Origin: Aestuariibius sp. HNIBRBA575 | Lineage (GTDB): Bacteria > Pseudomonadota > Alphaproteobacteria > Rhodobacterales > Rhodobacteraceae | Assembly: GCF_040932005.1 (NCBI RefSeq) | Contig: NZ_CP162414.1 | Location: 2,569,501 to 2,633,500, forward strand | Reading direction: 5' to 3' | Length of the DNA stretch: 64,000 nucleotides | In this document: one piece after another, positions 45,550 through 54,644 of the stretch | Numbering within the stretch: position 1 is the first letter of the stretch | Layout of the letters: every line of letters starts with the position of its first letter | Notes under the pieces: model-generated | What the model was told of the DNA's origin: nothing | Database searches by the model: none | The model's input: only the letters and a program-made list of their open reading frames with translations | Program-made: the position numbers and the translations under genes

Positions 45550-45908
45550 TAACCTTTGGGGAAACTTGCCATCATCCCCTCAGCAGAAATCCAGAAATCG
45601 GTATGATTTCAACTATTGTCGCCACTCTTTTGATCTAAGAGAACGCAAGGAAATTGAGCGCACATAGCGACACGCCATCGGTGGAAACTCAAAATCAAAG
45701 ATCCGTTTCAGCTTTGTTTTGATGAAGATTTCTATGTATTTCCAATTTCTGTTTCCTTGCACATCGTTGTAGTTGCTTGAATGTAGAGATCAAATTTAAC
45801 GCAAAAAAGATAAGCGCAAAATGTAGGTTAAAGCCCTGCATTTGAGTTCAGCATTCCTTAGGAAAAAGCTGCCTAGAGTGACCGAAACCGGAATCCAAAG
45901 GAAACTCA
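45550..45908. other. AT-rich intergenic region, no gene seen
   Basis: The 359 bases hold no ORF I can support and are visibly richer in A and T than the rest of the window, as are the next two genes. Repeated CGCAAAA words (near 45800-45820) and TTCCTTAGGAA just before 45870 are the only structure I see. A promoter for the binding-protein gene should lie here. Confidence 0.5.
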
Positions 45909-46682
45909 ATGTTGAAACATATCACAGCCGTTGCTGCTCTTTTTACATTTGTGGCCCCAATGGCCTACGCAGATTCAATCGAAATTATCGGGCCGGATCT
46001 ACCACCGATGATCATGCCTGATGGGTCAGGACGAGAAGCCGAAATTATCCGCACCACACTGGAACATTGCGGGCATGATGTGACATTCACCATTCAGCCT
46101 TTTACCCGCCATTGGTCATCGTTTGATGCAGGCCAAGGCGACGCCGTCACCACCGTGCCCGTAGGGATGCCCACAGCAGGCACAGAATCCGATTCCTACA
46201 TTGCCTATCAAAACGGTGTGTCATTTTTGGCAGATCGCGCAGCCCCGATTGAGGATTTGAATGGGCTGCATGGTATGAATGTCGTCACATTCCGTGGTGC
46301 AGAATCCATTTTACCTGGTCTGGCGGATCACATTGCTGAATTTGGCGATTATCGTGAAATCACTGACCAAATTGTGCATAGTCGTCTGCTCTTCTCTGGT
46401 CGAATTGATGCGGTGATTGGTGATGGAATGATCTTTGCTGAATATAACCGCCACCTTGCTGAAAGCGCGGATGATCACGGCTTTAACCCATCTCAGGCAA
46501 CCGTGTTTAACGCAACATTCGCGCCCAGCAATTATGCAATGGCGTTTCGCAACCCTGCGCATACAGCTGATTTTAACCGATGTTTTGCCGAACTCACCGC
46601 AGATGGCACGATCCAGGCGATCAATGTGAAATGGGTTGAGCAATATCGCGACACGCTTGGCCAAGAATACATGGGCTACTGA
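45909..46682 (+). CDS. orphan periplasmic substrate-binding protein
   Basis: The 257-residue protein has a signal peptide (MLKHITAVAALFTFVAPMAYA) and the two-lobe fold of the SBP_bac_3 family (start SIEIIGPDLPPMIMPDGSGR, hinge segment VVTFRGAESILPGLADHI, later SGRIDAVIGDGMIFAEYNRH). No permease or ATPase gene is near. A chemoreceptor gene follows by 77 bases, so it may present a ligand to that receptor. The ligand is unknown. Codon use is AT-richer than in flanking genes, which suggests transfer. AAAGGAAA precedes the ATG. Confidence 0.82.
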   Translation: MLKHITAVAALFTFVAPMAYADSIEIIGPDLPPMIMPDGSGREAEIIRTTLEHCGHDVTFTIQPFTRHWSSFDAGQGDAVTTVPVGMPTAGTESDSYIAYQNGVSFLADRAAPIEDLNGLHGMNVVTFRGAESILPGLADHIAEFGDYREITDQIVHSRLLFSGRIDAVIGDGMIFAEYNRHLAESADDHGFNPSQATVFNATFAPSNYAMAFRNPAHTADFNRCFAELTADGTIQAINVKWVEQYRDTLGQEYMGY

Positions 46683-46759
46683 CCCATCGCCCAGACCAGA
46701 TCGAATTGATGAACTGCAAGCCACGTAGTGGATGACCAAAACCACAGATAGGACCCACA

Positions 46760-48490
46760 ATGCTTAGACTGTATTCCAAGATGAGCGTTAAGCAAAAAAT
46801 TGTTCTACCGATTTTGTCCGCAGTGCTGTTGTTTGGATCAATCTACACTCTGGTCTGGGTAAACAAACTCGAAGAAAAGCTGCAACAAAAGTTCGAAACT
46901 GAAATCGCGTTGGCTTCGGCATTTATTGCACCGGCACTGGCGGGTGCGGTATGGGATTTCGATCAACAAGCTGCTGAAACCGCATTGGACGGCTTAACCC
47001 AAATCGGCGATTTCCAATTTGCGCAGATCATTTCAGACGGCCAAGTTTTTGCAGAACTTCAGCCTGACATCGAATGGAATGCCGAATGGGATGCAATAAT
47101 CCAAGAGTTCGATCCGCAACTGCTTGAGGCGCAACGCGACACCTTCGGTTCGATGGTGATACACGCCACCCCAATCATTCAGGGGAATGGAAATTTTGTC
47201 GGATTGTTCATTCTGGGCTTTACGACTGATGCCATCAACGCAGAAATTAGTGCGGCCTATGTAGAGGCAAGCGTTTTGGGGGCAATCGCGATTTGTCTTC
47301 TGGGGCTAAGCATTTGGCAAACCATAAGGTACTTTATGCGTCCACTTGAGGTTGTCATTGGATTTCTGGATCGACTCAGCTTAGGCGAAACCAACTTTGA
47401 CATTCCGATGGCCAAACGGTTCGACGAATACGGTCGATTGGGCCAGGCTGTTGATGATTTTCGCAATGCTAGGATTGAATCCGAGCGTTTGGGGGCAGAA
47501 AATGCCGAACAACAGCACGACCAGAAACGTATCGTTGATGCCTTGGCAGTAGAGCTCAAAGCGCTGTCTAAAGGAGCCCTAAATTGCCGGCTGGCTGCGG
47601 ATCTGCCCAACAGCTATGAGATTTTGTGTACAGATTTCAACAACAGTATCAACACACTACAAAGCACCATTTCAGGGATATCTCACAACGGCGCGGAAAT
47701 TGATCTTAATTCAGCTGAGCTAAGCTCTGCCGCTGAAGACTTGGCCACAAGGACTGAAAAAACAGCCGCCACCCTTGCCGAAACGGCCGAAGCGTTGTCG
47801 CAATTAAAAACAGCCGCTGGAGAGAGCGCGAAAGGAGCACAGAAAGCGGATCAAATTGTTGATCAAATTCGGGAACGTTCTGAACATACAGGCAGTGTGG
47901 TTCGGGATGCTGTAAAAACAATGGCAGAGATTAAAAGTTCATCCGATCAAATCGCCGAAGTGATCAGTGTAATTGAGGATGTTTCCTTTCAAATCAATCT
48001 GTTAGCCCTGAACGCTAGCGTTGAGGCATCTCGCGCTGGGGAAGCTGGTCAAGGATTTGCCGTTGTGGCAACGGAAGTCAGAAACCTATCTCAACGCACT
48101 GCGGAAGCAGCTCAAAATGTAACCGAGATCATTCAGGTCAGCTCAGAAAAAGTTCAACAGGGTGTTCACTCAGTGAGTGATGCTGAAACCGCACTTGAAA
48201 GCATTCAGGCCTCGATCCAAGATGTTTCGGGATTCCTATCAAATGTCTCATCTACTTCGTTGGATCAGTCCGATGGCATCTCTGAAATCAACTTGTCCAT
48301 CTCAAATTTGGATTCAGCAACGCAACAGAATGCAGCACTTGCTGAAGAAACTTTGGCAACGTCCCAGTTTTTACGTAACGAAACTCGTGAGCTGACAAAT
48401 TCGCTTTCAAAGTTTCAACTTGACGAGAAAGCTATTGATGACCTTATCGCCGAGGATGTACCTTCTTCTCCAGTTCTAAAAACGGGCTAA
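46760..48490 (+). CDS. methyl-accepting chemotaxis protein
   Basis: The 576-residue inner-membrane receptor has TM1 (about 13-35), a periplasmic domain (36-168), TM2 (169-190), HAMP (191-245), a second HAMP-like helix pair and a long coiled-coil signalling domain. The signalling tip VISVIEDVSFQINLLALNAS, VEASRAGEAGQGFAVVATEV (about 400-440) is standard and contacts CheA/CheW. There is no C-terminal CheR-binding pentapeptide. The periplasmic part (WDFDQQAAETALDGL) is of the single-CACHE kind. AT-rich codon use matches the binding-protein gene upstream. Confidence 0.93.
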   Translation: MLRLYSKMSVKQKIVLPILSAVLLFGSIYTLVWVNKLEEKLQQKFETEIALASAFIAPALAGAVWDFDQQAAETALDGLTQIGDFQFAQIISDGQVFAELQPDIEWNAEWDAIIQEFDPQLLEAQRDTFGSMVIHATPIIQGNGNFVGLFILGFTTDAINAEISAAYVEASVLGAIAICLLGLSIWQTIRYFMRPLEVVIGFLDRLSLGETNFDIPMAKRFDEYGRLGQAVDDFRNARIESERLGAENAEQQHDQKRIVDALAVELKALSKGALNCRLAADLPNSYEILCTDFNNSINTLQSTISGISHNGAEIDLNSAELSSAAEDLATRTEKTAATLAETAEALSQLKTAAGESAKGAQKADQIVDQIRERSEHTGSVVRDAVKTMAEIKSSSDQIAEVISVIEDVSFQINLLALNASVEASRAGEAGQGFAVVATEVRNLSQRTAEAAQNVTEIIQVSSEKVQQGVHSVSDAETALESIQASIQDVSGFLSNVSSTSLDQSDGISEINLSISNLDSATQQNAALAEETLATSQFLRNETRELTNSLSKFQLDEKAIDDLIAEDVPSSPVLKTG

Positions 48491-48522
48491 ACTTGGATAT
48501 TAGCAAGCAACACGAAGGCGCT

Positions 48523-49791
48523 TCATTCAGACGGCGGCACATGACCCACGGGATTAGAAATCAGAATTGCCCGAAAATCATTCACGTTCGTCAAAGTTGG
48601 CCCTGTCACAACTTGGTCGTTCAGTTTGCCAAAGAAAGTGTGGCTATCTGATCGTCTCAACGCTTCCAAAGGGTCGACCTGTGCGCGATCTAAAGTGTCC
48701 GGAAATACCAGAGCCCCGGCAACGTCAGCAGCGCCATCCACCCCATCTGTGTCGCAAGCGATGACATGTATTCCAGGGGTTTTCTGCAAAGAAATGGCCG
48801 CTGCCAAACAAAACTCAGCATTGGGTCCACCAATTCCACCACCCCATCCAGATACGGTACATTCTCCACCTGATAGCAATATGATGGGCGGTGCAGTTTC
48901 AAACATTTCCTGCTGAACCTTGAGGGCCAGATCAACTTGCCGCTTCGCCTCTTGCCTTGCTTCACCTTCGATTGAATCCCCCAGTACTTTCACGTCAAAC
49001 CCTTCGCCCTGTGCCAGTTTTTGAGCAGCCGCCAAAGATTGAGAAGGGGCCGAGATTATCGTGTTTTCCACATTGGCCAATCGTGGATCGTCAGGTTTCA
49101 GCACACCAGAATCCGAAAGAGCAGCAATCGCGGATCTAGGCAAATTCAGCTGACACTTTGCAATGATATCCATTGCATCAGATGATGTTGAAACTTCACC
49201 GACGGTTGGGCCAGACGCGATATCTGCGGGATCATCGCCGGGAACATCTGAAATCATCAGCGTCAGCATTTTGGCCGGATATGCCGCTGCGGCGAGCTGC
49301 CCCCCCTTTACACGACTAAGGTGTTTTCGAACGACATTCATTTGCCCGATTGGGGCTCCAGATTCGAGCAACGCCCGATGTGTGGCTTGCTTGTCTTCTA
49401 ATGTCATCATCCCGCCGGGGGCACATAACAACGCCGATCCCCCCCCCGAAATGAGCGACAATACAAAATCGTTTTTGCCCAAACCCTCTAGCAACGTTAT
49501 GATGCGTTTTGTAGCCTCCACTCCGGCAAGATCAGAAACCGGGTGCGATGCTTCAACAATTTCAATACCTTGCGTCGGGCGGGCATAGCCGTAACGCGTG
49601 ATGACCAATCCCTCGCATGGGCCCCACTCTGCCTCGACCGCCTCCGCCATTCGCGCTGATGCTTTGCCCGCGCCTATCACAATGACCCTGCCATTGGGTT
49701 TGGGTGGCAATGCTGCTGGGATCGTTTCCATCGGGTCGGCCGCCTTTACGGCGATGTCAAACATCCGAGTTAGAATTGTGTGGTCTACCAT
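48523..49791 (-). CDS. glycerate 2-kinase (MOFRL family)
   Basis: The 422-residue enzyme phosphorylates D-glycerate to 2-phosphoglycerate. The GckA/MOFRL blocks are visible: KPNGRVIVIGAGKASARMAE, SLISGGGSALLCAPGGMMTL, VRKHLSRVKGGQLAAAAYPA, and late IILLSGGECTVSGWGGGIGG and HVIACDTDGVDGAADVAGAL. The product feeds lower glycolysis, which GpmI also serves. ATG 49791 begins the conserved domain. The frame extends to 49890. It lies downstream of the urt genes on the same strand with a 169-base gap. Confidence 0.92.
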   Translation of the reverse strand: MVDHTILTRMFDIAVKAADPMETIPAALPPKPNGRVIVIGAGKASARMAEAVEAEWGPCEGLVITRYGYARPTQGIEIVEASHPVSDLAGVEATKRIITLLEGLGKNDFVLSLISGGGSALLCAPGGMMTLEDKQATHRALLESGAPIGQMNVVRKHLSRVKGGQLAAAAYPAKMLTLMISDVPGDDPADIASGPTVGEVSTSSDAMDIIAKCQLNLPRSAIAALSDSGVLKPDDPRLANVENTIISAPSQSLAAAQKLAQGEGFDVKVLGDSIEGEARQEAKRQVDLALKVQQEMFETAPPIILLSGGECTVSGWGGGIGGPNAEFCLAAAISLQKTPGIHVIACDTDGVDGAADVAGALVFPDTLDRAQVDPLEALRRSDSHTFFGKLNDQVVTGPTLTNVNDFRAILISNPVGHVPPSE

Positions 49792-49960
49792 CAGGCTTTC
49801 TCTCTTCTCAGATGCGTTTTGTGCATGCATCATCGCATTTGCAAACGCTTGCCCGAATGTCCTCCAAAAATACGAGCCCAACAATCCCAATCAGGCTTAT
49901 CGAAAAAGTTTCGCCAAAAACGAAACCTTTTCAATTGCTTATCTGAATTGACCAGTATAT

Positions 49961-50656
49961 TCACACAGACACTTGGCTTAGCAAATCGTCCCGTTCTGTG
50001 TGTTGTGCGGCATTTTGATAAACGACTTCCCCCCGTTTCAAGACAACAAATTGATCACCAAGTTCATATGCAAAGTCAAAAAATTGCTCGACCAGAACAA
50101 TGGCCATGCTGCCTTTGTCGCGTAAATATCCGATCACATCCCCAATATGTTGGATGATATTGGGCTGGATGCCTTCTGTTGGTTCATCAAGCAAAAGCAG
50201 CTTTGGCTTTGTAATCAGGGCGCGTGCGATGGCCAGTTGTTGCTGTTGTCCCCCGGACAAATCGCCCCCGCGCCGGTTCTGCATGTCTTTGAGAACAGGA
50301 AACAATTCATAGATCTCATCCGGAATCATATGATCGGATTTATCCAAGCAGGCAAATCCGGTTTCCAGATTTTCGGTGACTGTCATCAATGGAAATACAT
50401 CCCGCCCCTGCGGCACATACCCGATGCCCAAACGCGCAAGTTGATGCGAAGCGACAGCCCCAATCGATTGCCCATCCAATGACAGATCCCCCCCAGATCG
50501 AGGATGCGTCCCGGAAATTGCCTTGAGAAGGCTGGTTTTGCCGACGCCATTGGTCCCCATAACACAGGTGACCTGCCCGGCCTCTGCCTGCATCGATATC
50601 CCGTTTAAGATTTGCGAATGCCCGTAATGGAGCGTCAGATTTTCAATGTTCAGCAT
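49961..50656 (-). CDS. urtE: urea ABC transporter ATPase UrtE
   Basis: The 231-residue LivF-type ATPase has Walker A GTNGVGKTS, signature LSGGQQQQLAIARAL, and Walker B LLLLDEPTEGIQPNII. The phrase EGIQPNIIQHIGDVI is characteristic of UrtE. It powers urea import with UrtD. It follows urtD by three bases and ends the operon. Confidence 0.95.
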   Translation of the reverse strand: MLNIENLTLHYGHSQILNGISMQAEAGQVTCVMGTNGVGKTSLLKAISGTHPRSGGDLSLDGQSIGAVASHQLARLGIGYVPQGRDVFPLMTVTENLETGFACLDKSDHMIPDEIYELFPVLKDMQNRRGGDLSGGQQQQLAIARALITKPKLLLLDEPTEGIQPNIIQHIGDVIGYLRDKGSMAIVLVEQFFDFAYELGDQFVVLKRGEVVYQNAAQHTERDDLLSQVSV

Positions 50657-50659
50657 GAT

Positions 50660-51400
50660 TTAGCGCCCCAAATAGACTTCGATAACCTGTGGATTGGCCG
50701 TGACATGATCCAGGGATCCTTCTGCCAGGACCGACCCTTCGTGAAGCACGGTCACGCGGCAATCCAACCGTCGGACAAATTCCATATCATGTTCGACAAC
50801 GACCACCGCGCGGGTTTGGGCGGCCCGTTTTAACAGGTCGGTTGTGTGTTCACGTTCCGCCGGGGTCATGCCCGCCGCGGGTTCGTCCACCAACAACAAC
50901 CGAGGATCCTGCGCCAGCAACATCCCGATTTCCAACCATTGTTTTTGGCCATGCGACAATTCACCGGCGACGCGTGGCAATTCATCGAGTAGGCCGATTT
51001 CTTGGGCCAATGCTTCGATTTTGTCCGCGCCTTCTTTGGACTTTCGGTAGAACAAAACATCAAATGGGCGACGTTTGTTTTTTAGAGCCATGGCCAAGTT
51101 TTCACGCACAGTTTGCGCCTCAAAAACCGTTGGTTTTTGGAATTTCCGGCCTATCCCCTGATTGGCGATGCTGGCTTCGTTCATGCCCAAAAGGGATATG
51201 CCTTTTTCACCCCAACTTACCCGGCCTTCATCGGGTTTGGTTTTGCCCGTGATGATATCCATAAACGTGGTTTTGCCCGCGCCATTGGGGCCAATCACCG
51301 CCCGCAATTCCGGTTCTCCGATCTGGATCGACAGGTTGTTGATGGCGCGAAATCCGTCAAAACTGACTGAAATGCCTGACACTTCGAGAAGGGTGTTCAT
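50660..51400 (-). CDS. urtD: urea ABC transporter ATPase UrtD
   Basis: The 246-residue LivG-type ATPase has Walker A GPNGAGKTT, signature LSHGQKQWLEIGMLL, and Walker B RLLLVDEPAAGMTPAE. The DIITGKTKPDEGRVSWGEKG segment marks the urea type. It overlaps urtC by four bases (ATGA). Confidence 0.95.
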   Translation of the reverse strand: MNTLLEVSGISVSFDGFRAINNLSIQIGEPELRAVIGPNGAGKTTFMDIITGKTKPDEGRVSWGEKGISLLGMNEASIANQGIGRKFQKPTVFEAQTVRENLAMALKNKRRPFDVLFYRKSKEGADKIEALAQEIGLLDELPRVAGELSHGQKQWLEIGMLLAQDPRLLLVDEPAAGMTPAEREHTTDLLKRAAQTRAVVVVEHDMEFVRRLDCRVTVLHEGSVLAEGSLDHVTANPQVIEVYLGR

Positions 51401-52563
51401 TCTGGTTTCCTTACCAATTTGTCAAAGAGCGCCCCAATTCCGCCGGGGAAAAACAACGTCACCGCAACAAAGGACAAGCCCAGCAGCACCAGCCACCAAT
51501 CGGTCCATTGGATCGTGTAAAACCCAAGGTTGATGTCGGGGGCGCCCCCCCCTGTGAACCAGCTGGACAAGAGCGACACCGACGCCGCACCAATCACCGC
51601 GCCATAAAGCCGCCCGCGCCCGCCAATTGCCACCCAAACGGCCAGATAGATCGACGCAATCGGGGCAATTTCGGTTGGGTTGATGATGCCAGCCTGAGGG
51701 TAATACAGCGCCCCGGCGATTCCGGCGACAATTGCGGACAACGTAAAGACAAAGAGCTTATAACTTTCAACGTGATAGCCCAAAAACCGCACACGTGCTT
51801 CGTCGTCACGAATGGCCCGGATCACCGACCCCATTTTGCCAGAGGTCACCCACGCAAACAGGATATATCCCAATCCCAGTGCAACGGCCGACATCCAAAA
51901 GAACACGATCGAAATCGTTGCCTGGGGGGTGGTTTCGAACCCGGGGATGTTTTGCAATCCTGATAGGCCGTTATTGCCGCGCAGCCCGCTGTCGTTTTGA
52001 AACAGGTACAACGACAAAGCGAGGGTCATCGCTTGGGTCAGGATGGACAGATAAACGCCCGTGACACGTGAGCGAAACGCCAACCAACCAAACACCAACG
52101 CCAGCAATCCGGGTACCAAAACCACCATCAGCAATTGCAATGGCAGACTGGCGGAAAACGCCCAGATCAGTGGGAAATCCGAACTGCCGACAACACCAAA
52201 AATCTGGTTTCCGATTGCGTCGGTGACTTCGGTCGATGTCGGGGGGATGACGTTAGAGGCAAGGTTTTGCATCACGATGGTTTCGGTGCGCGCATACATC
52301 AGCCACATGCCCACGGCGTAGCCACCGATCCCAAAAAACGCGACATGGCCAAGGGACAGGATGCCGCAATAGCCCCAGACAACGTCCATCGCGATCGCGA
52401 TCAAACACAGGCATAGGGTTTTGCCCAAAGTTTTAACAAACGAGGTCCCAATCAGGCCTGTGCCCGTGGCTTCTGCGAAAATTGTGACGCCCAATGCGAA
52501 CAGACCCAGACAAGTGAGGAAAATCAGAACCGAGGGGTTTTTGGCGATAAATGTGTTTCTCAT
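51397..52563 (-). CDS. urtC: urea ABC transporter permease UrtC
   Basis: The 388-residue LivM-type permease has about nine membrane segments. It shows the family stretch MDVVWGYCGILSLGHVAFFG, GLRGNNGLSGL, the EAA-like segment SGKMGSVIRAIRDDEARVRF, and the ending AVTLFFPGGIGALFDKL. It pairs with UrtB in the inner membrane. Confidence 0.95.
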   Translation of the reverse strand: MRNTFIAKNPSVLIFLTCLGLFALGVTIFAEATGTGLIGTSFVKTLGKTLCLCLIAIAMDVVWGYCGILSLGHVAFFGIGGYAVGMWLMYARTETIVMQNLASNVIPPTSTEVTDAIGNQIFGVVGSSDFPLIWAFSASLPLQLLMVVLVPGLLALVFGWLAFRSRVTGVYLSILTQAMTLALSLYLFQNDSGLRGNNGLSGLQNIPGFETTPQATISIVFFWMSAVALGLGYILFAWVTSGKMGSVIRAIRDDEARVRFLGYHVESYKLFVFTLSAIVAGIAGALYYPQAGIINPTEIAPIASIYLAVWVAIGGRGRLYGAVIGAASVSLLSSWFTGGGAPDINLGFYTIQWTDWWLVLLGLSFVAVTLFFPGGIGALFDKLVRKPE

Positions 52564-52567
52564 GGGC

Positions 52568-54526
52568 TCAGTCTCCTGCTGCGCGGCCCTTTAGGGCGAC
52601 GATGCCTTTGGGGCGGAATTGGATGAACAGGATGATGAAAAGGATCATATAAGTCTGTGCGGCCAAGGTGTTAGACGGGTTGAGCCATTCGATCACCTTT
52701 TGCAGGCCACCGATCATACCCGCACCTGCCAAGGTGCCCCAGACATTGCCAACCCCGCCAACAACGACGGTCATAAAGCTTTGAACGATGTAATCCGCCC
52801 CCATTTCGGACGTGACTTTGGCGTATAGACCGATGGCCACCCCGGCGATGCCCGCGATGCCGGATCCCAGCCCAAAGGTTAACATGTTGATCCGATCCGG
52901 GTTGATCCCCATCGACGACGCCATGCGTGGGTTTTGGGTGACAGCGCGGACCTCTAGCCCCAGGCGGGTGCGTTTTAGGATGAACAGCAACAGCCCCAAA
53001 AACAGCAGCGCCAGCACAAAAATCGCGATCCGAATATAGGATATTTGGATCACATCGTTAAACACCAATGCCCCATCCAGCCAGCCGGGTGATGTCAGGG
53101 GACGGGCTTGGGTGCCAAAGATGTTTTTTGCCAATTGCTGCAATGCGACTGAAATACCAAACGTGGCCAGCAGCGTTTCCAGAGGGCGGTGATACAGATG
53201 CCGGATCACCAGACGTTCCATGGCTACCCCCGCTGCAAATGTCACAACAAAGGCCAGCGGCAAGGCCACAATCAAACTAGCGGTGTAATTGGGGATGATC
53301 TGCTGAACCACATAGCCCGTATAGGCGCCCATCATGATGAATTCGCCGTGGGCCATATTGATCACGCCCATCACGCCAAAGGTGATCGCCAACCCAATCG
53401 CAGCCAAGAAATAGATCGAAGCAAGCGACAACCCGTCCAGCGTCAAATCCGCCATTTGGCTGAACTTTACGCGCGTTTCTATTTTGGTCAGGGCTGCGCG
53501 GGCCGCATTGGTGATGGCGGCATTTGGTTCGGTGTAAACGTCGAGAAACACGTGTGTTTCCAAAGCCCGTTTCTGATCCTGTGCCGTCACCAAAGGCGTG
53601 ACCAACCCATCAGCCGCCAGCGCGGAATAGGCCGCTGCACGGGCGTCATCTGTGAACATTTGCGCAACAGGCAGCCCACCAACAAAGCCGCCTTCGATAT
53701 GCTGGGCCAGCGTTTGTTTGAGGGTGTCTTGTGGGATAAGGGCAGGCGCTAATTCCAGATCGACCAGCAATTGATAGGCTTCGGACTCTGATAATTGATC
53801 ACCGACGGTTAGGGTTTGTGCGACATTGGCCCCATCTGGACGGCTGGTTGCTGCGGTCCGCTCGACTGTTAGGATCTGGTTCAGAACCGCGCGGATATCG
53901 ACGGAAACATCGCCAGACAAACCATCAATTGCAGCGATGCGTTCCTCAGGTGTTTCCCCAAAACCAGCAGCCAACATATTCGCAAGCCGTTGTTTAATCT
54001 TCTTTAATTCAGCATCTGGTTCATTTTCAATCGCCCCACGCAACGGGGCCAATTGATCGGCCGACATGGTGCGGGCAATGGCATCAACAGCAGCGGTGCG
54101 GCGGGCTATATCAGGGTCGGACAGTTGAAACTGAACCAAAGCTGTACCAATCGCGCGCCGCACACCACCATTGGGTTTGATCTGTGACATCGCGTTTTGT
54201 GCTTCGGTGCCAAGCGTTTGGCCCGTGGAAATATCCGTCAGGGTGAACCCGTCAGCCCCGTCATCGGTGACATAAAAAAACAGCCCATCCGCATCGCGCA
54301 AATAGACCTGTTTGCCCTGCCAATTTTCCAGAAAAGTTGCGGTTTCAGGAAAACCCGACGCCACCAAATCATCCAACACAACGCCAACACTGCGCCGTCC
54401 GGGGCGTTCGACTTCATCGTGGTGGGTTTGCAAAAGCGATTGCAGGTCTTGGGCCTGTGCGCGGTTCGGCTGAAACGACGCCGCAAAAAGACAAGCCAGA
54501 GCGATGGCAAAAACGAAGCGGATCAT
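52568..54526 (-). CDS. urtB: urea ABC transporter permease UrtB, with long N-terminal periplasmic domain
   Basis: The 652-residue protein has a signal sequence (1-22) and a periplasmic alpha-helical region of about 330 residues (near 23-350, with helix repeats such as IARTMSADQLAPLRGAIENE). The LivH-type permease follows (from TLDGLSLASIYFLAAIGLAI; later INMAHGEFIMMGAYTGYVVQ, TQNPRMASSMGINPDRINML). The extension is normal for proteobacterial UrtB, though this one is on the long side. Four bases separate it from urtC. An in-frame ATG at 54619 is less likely. Confidence 0.94.
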   Translation of the reverse strand: MIRFVFAIALACLFAASFQPNRAQAQDLQSLLQTHHDEVERPGRRSVGVVLDDLVASGFPETATFLENWQGKQVYLRDADGLFFYVTDDGADGFTLTDISTGQTLGTEAQNAMSQIKPNGGVRRAIGTALVQFQLSDPDIARRTAAVDAIARTMSADQLAPLRGAIENEPDAELKKIKQRLANMLAAGFGETPEERIAAIDGLSGDVSVDIRAVLNQILTVERTAATSRPDGANVAQTLTVGDQLSESEAYQLLVDLELAPALIPQDTLKQTLAQHIEGGFVGGLPVAQMFTDDARAAAYSALAADGLVTPLVTAQDQKRALETHVFLDVYTEPNAAITNAARAALTKIETRVKFSQMADLTLDGLSLASIYFLAAIGLAITFGVMGVINMAHGEFIMMGAYTGYVVQQIIPNYTASLIVALPLAFVVTFAAGVAMERLVIRHLYHRPLETLLATFGISVALQQLAKNIFGTQARPLTSPGWLDGALVFNDVIQISYIRIAIFVLALLFLGLLLFILKRTRLGLEVRAVTQNPRMASSMGINPDRINMLTFGLGSGIAGIAGVAIGLYAKVTSEMGADYIVQSFMTVVVGGVGNVWGTLAGAGMIGGLQKVIEWLNPSNTLAAQTYMILFIILFIQFRPKGIVALKGRAAGD

Positions 54527-54599
54527 AGTTGGATTTCCCGTGCGGTCTGAATTTGTGAAATTCGGGCCTGAATGACGACCCCGATTGGGCCGTAGACGT

Positions 54600-54621
54600 G
54601 GGTGCGACCAAAGCCGCACCC
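54600..54621 (-). terminator. intercistronic hairpin between urtA and urtB
   Basis: GGGTGCG (54600-54606) and CGCACCC (54615-54621) pair around an 8-base loop, 24 bases after the urtA stop, without a T-run. Such hairpins commonly protect the binding-protein mRNA and lower read-through into permease genes. Confidence 0.6.
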
Positions 54622-54644
54622 GACAAAGTTTAACGAGGTTCGGC

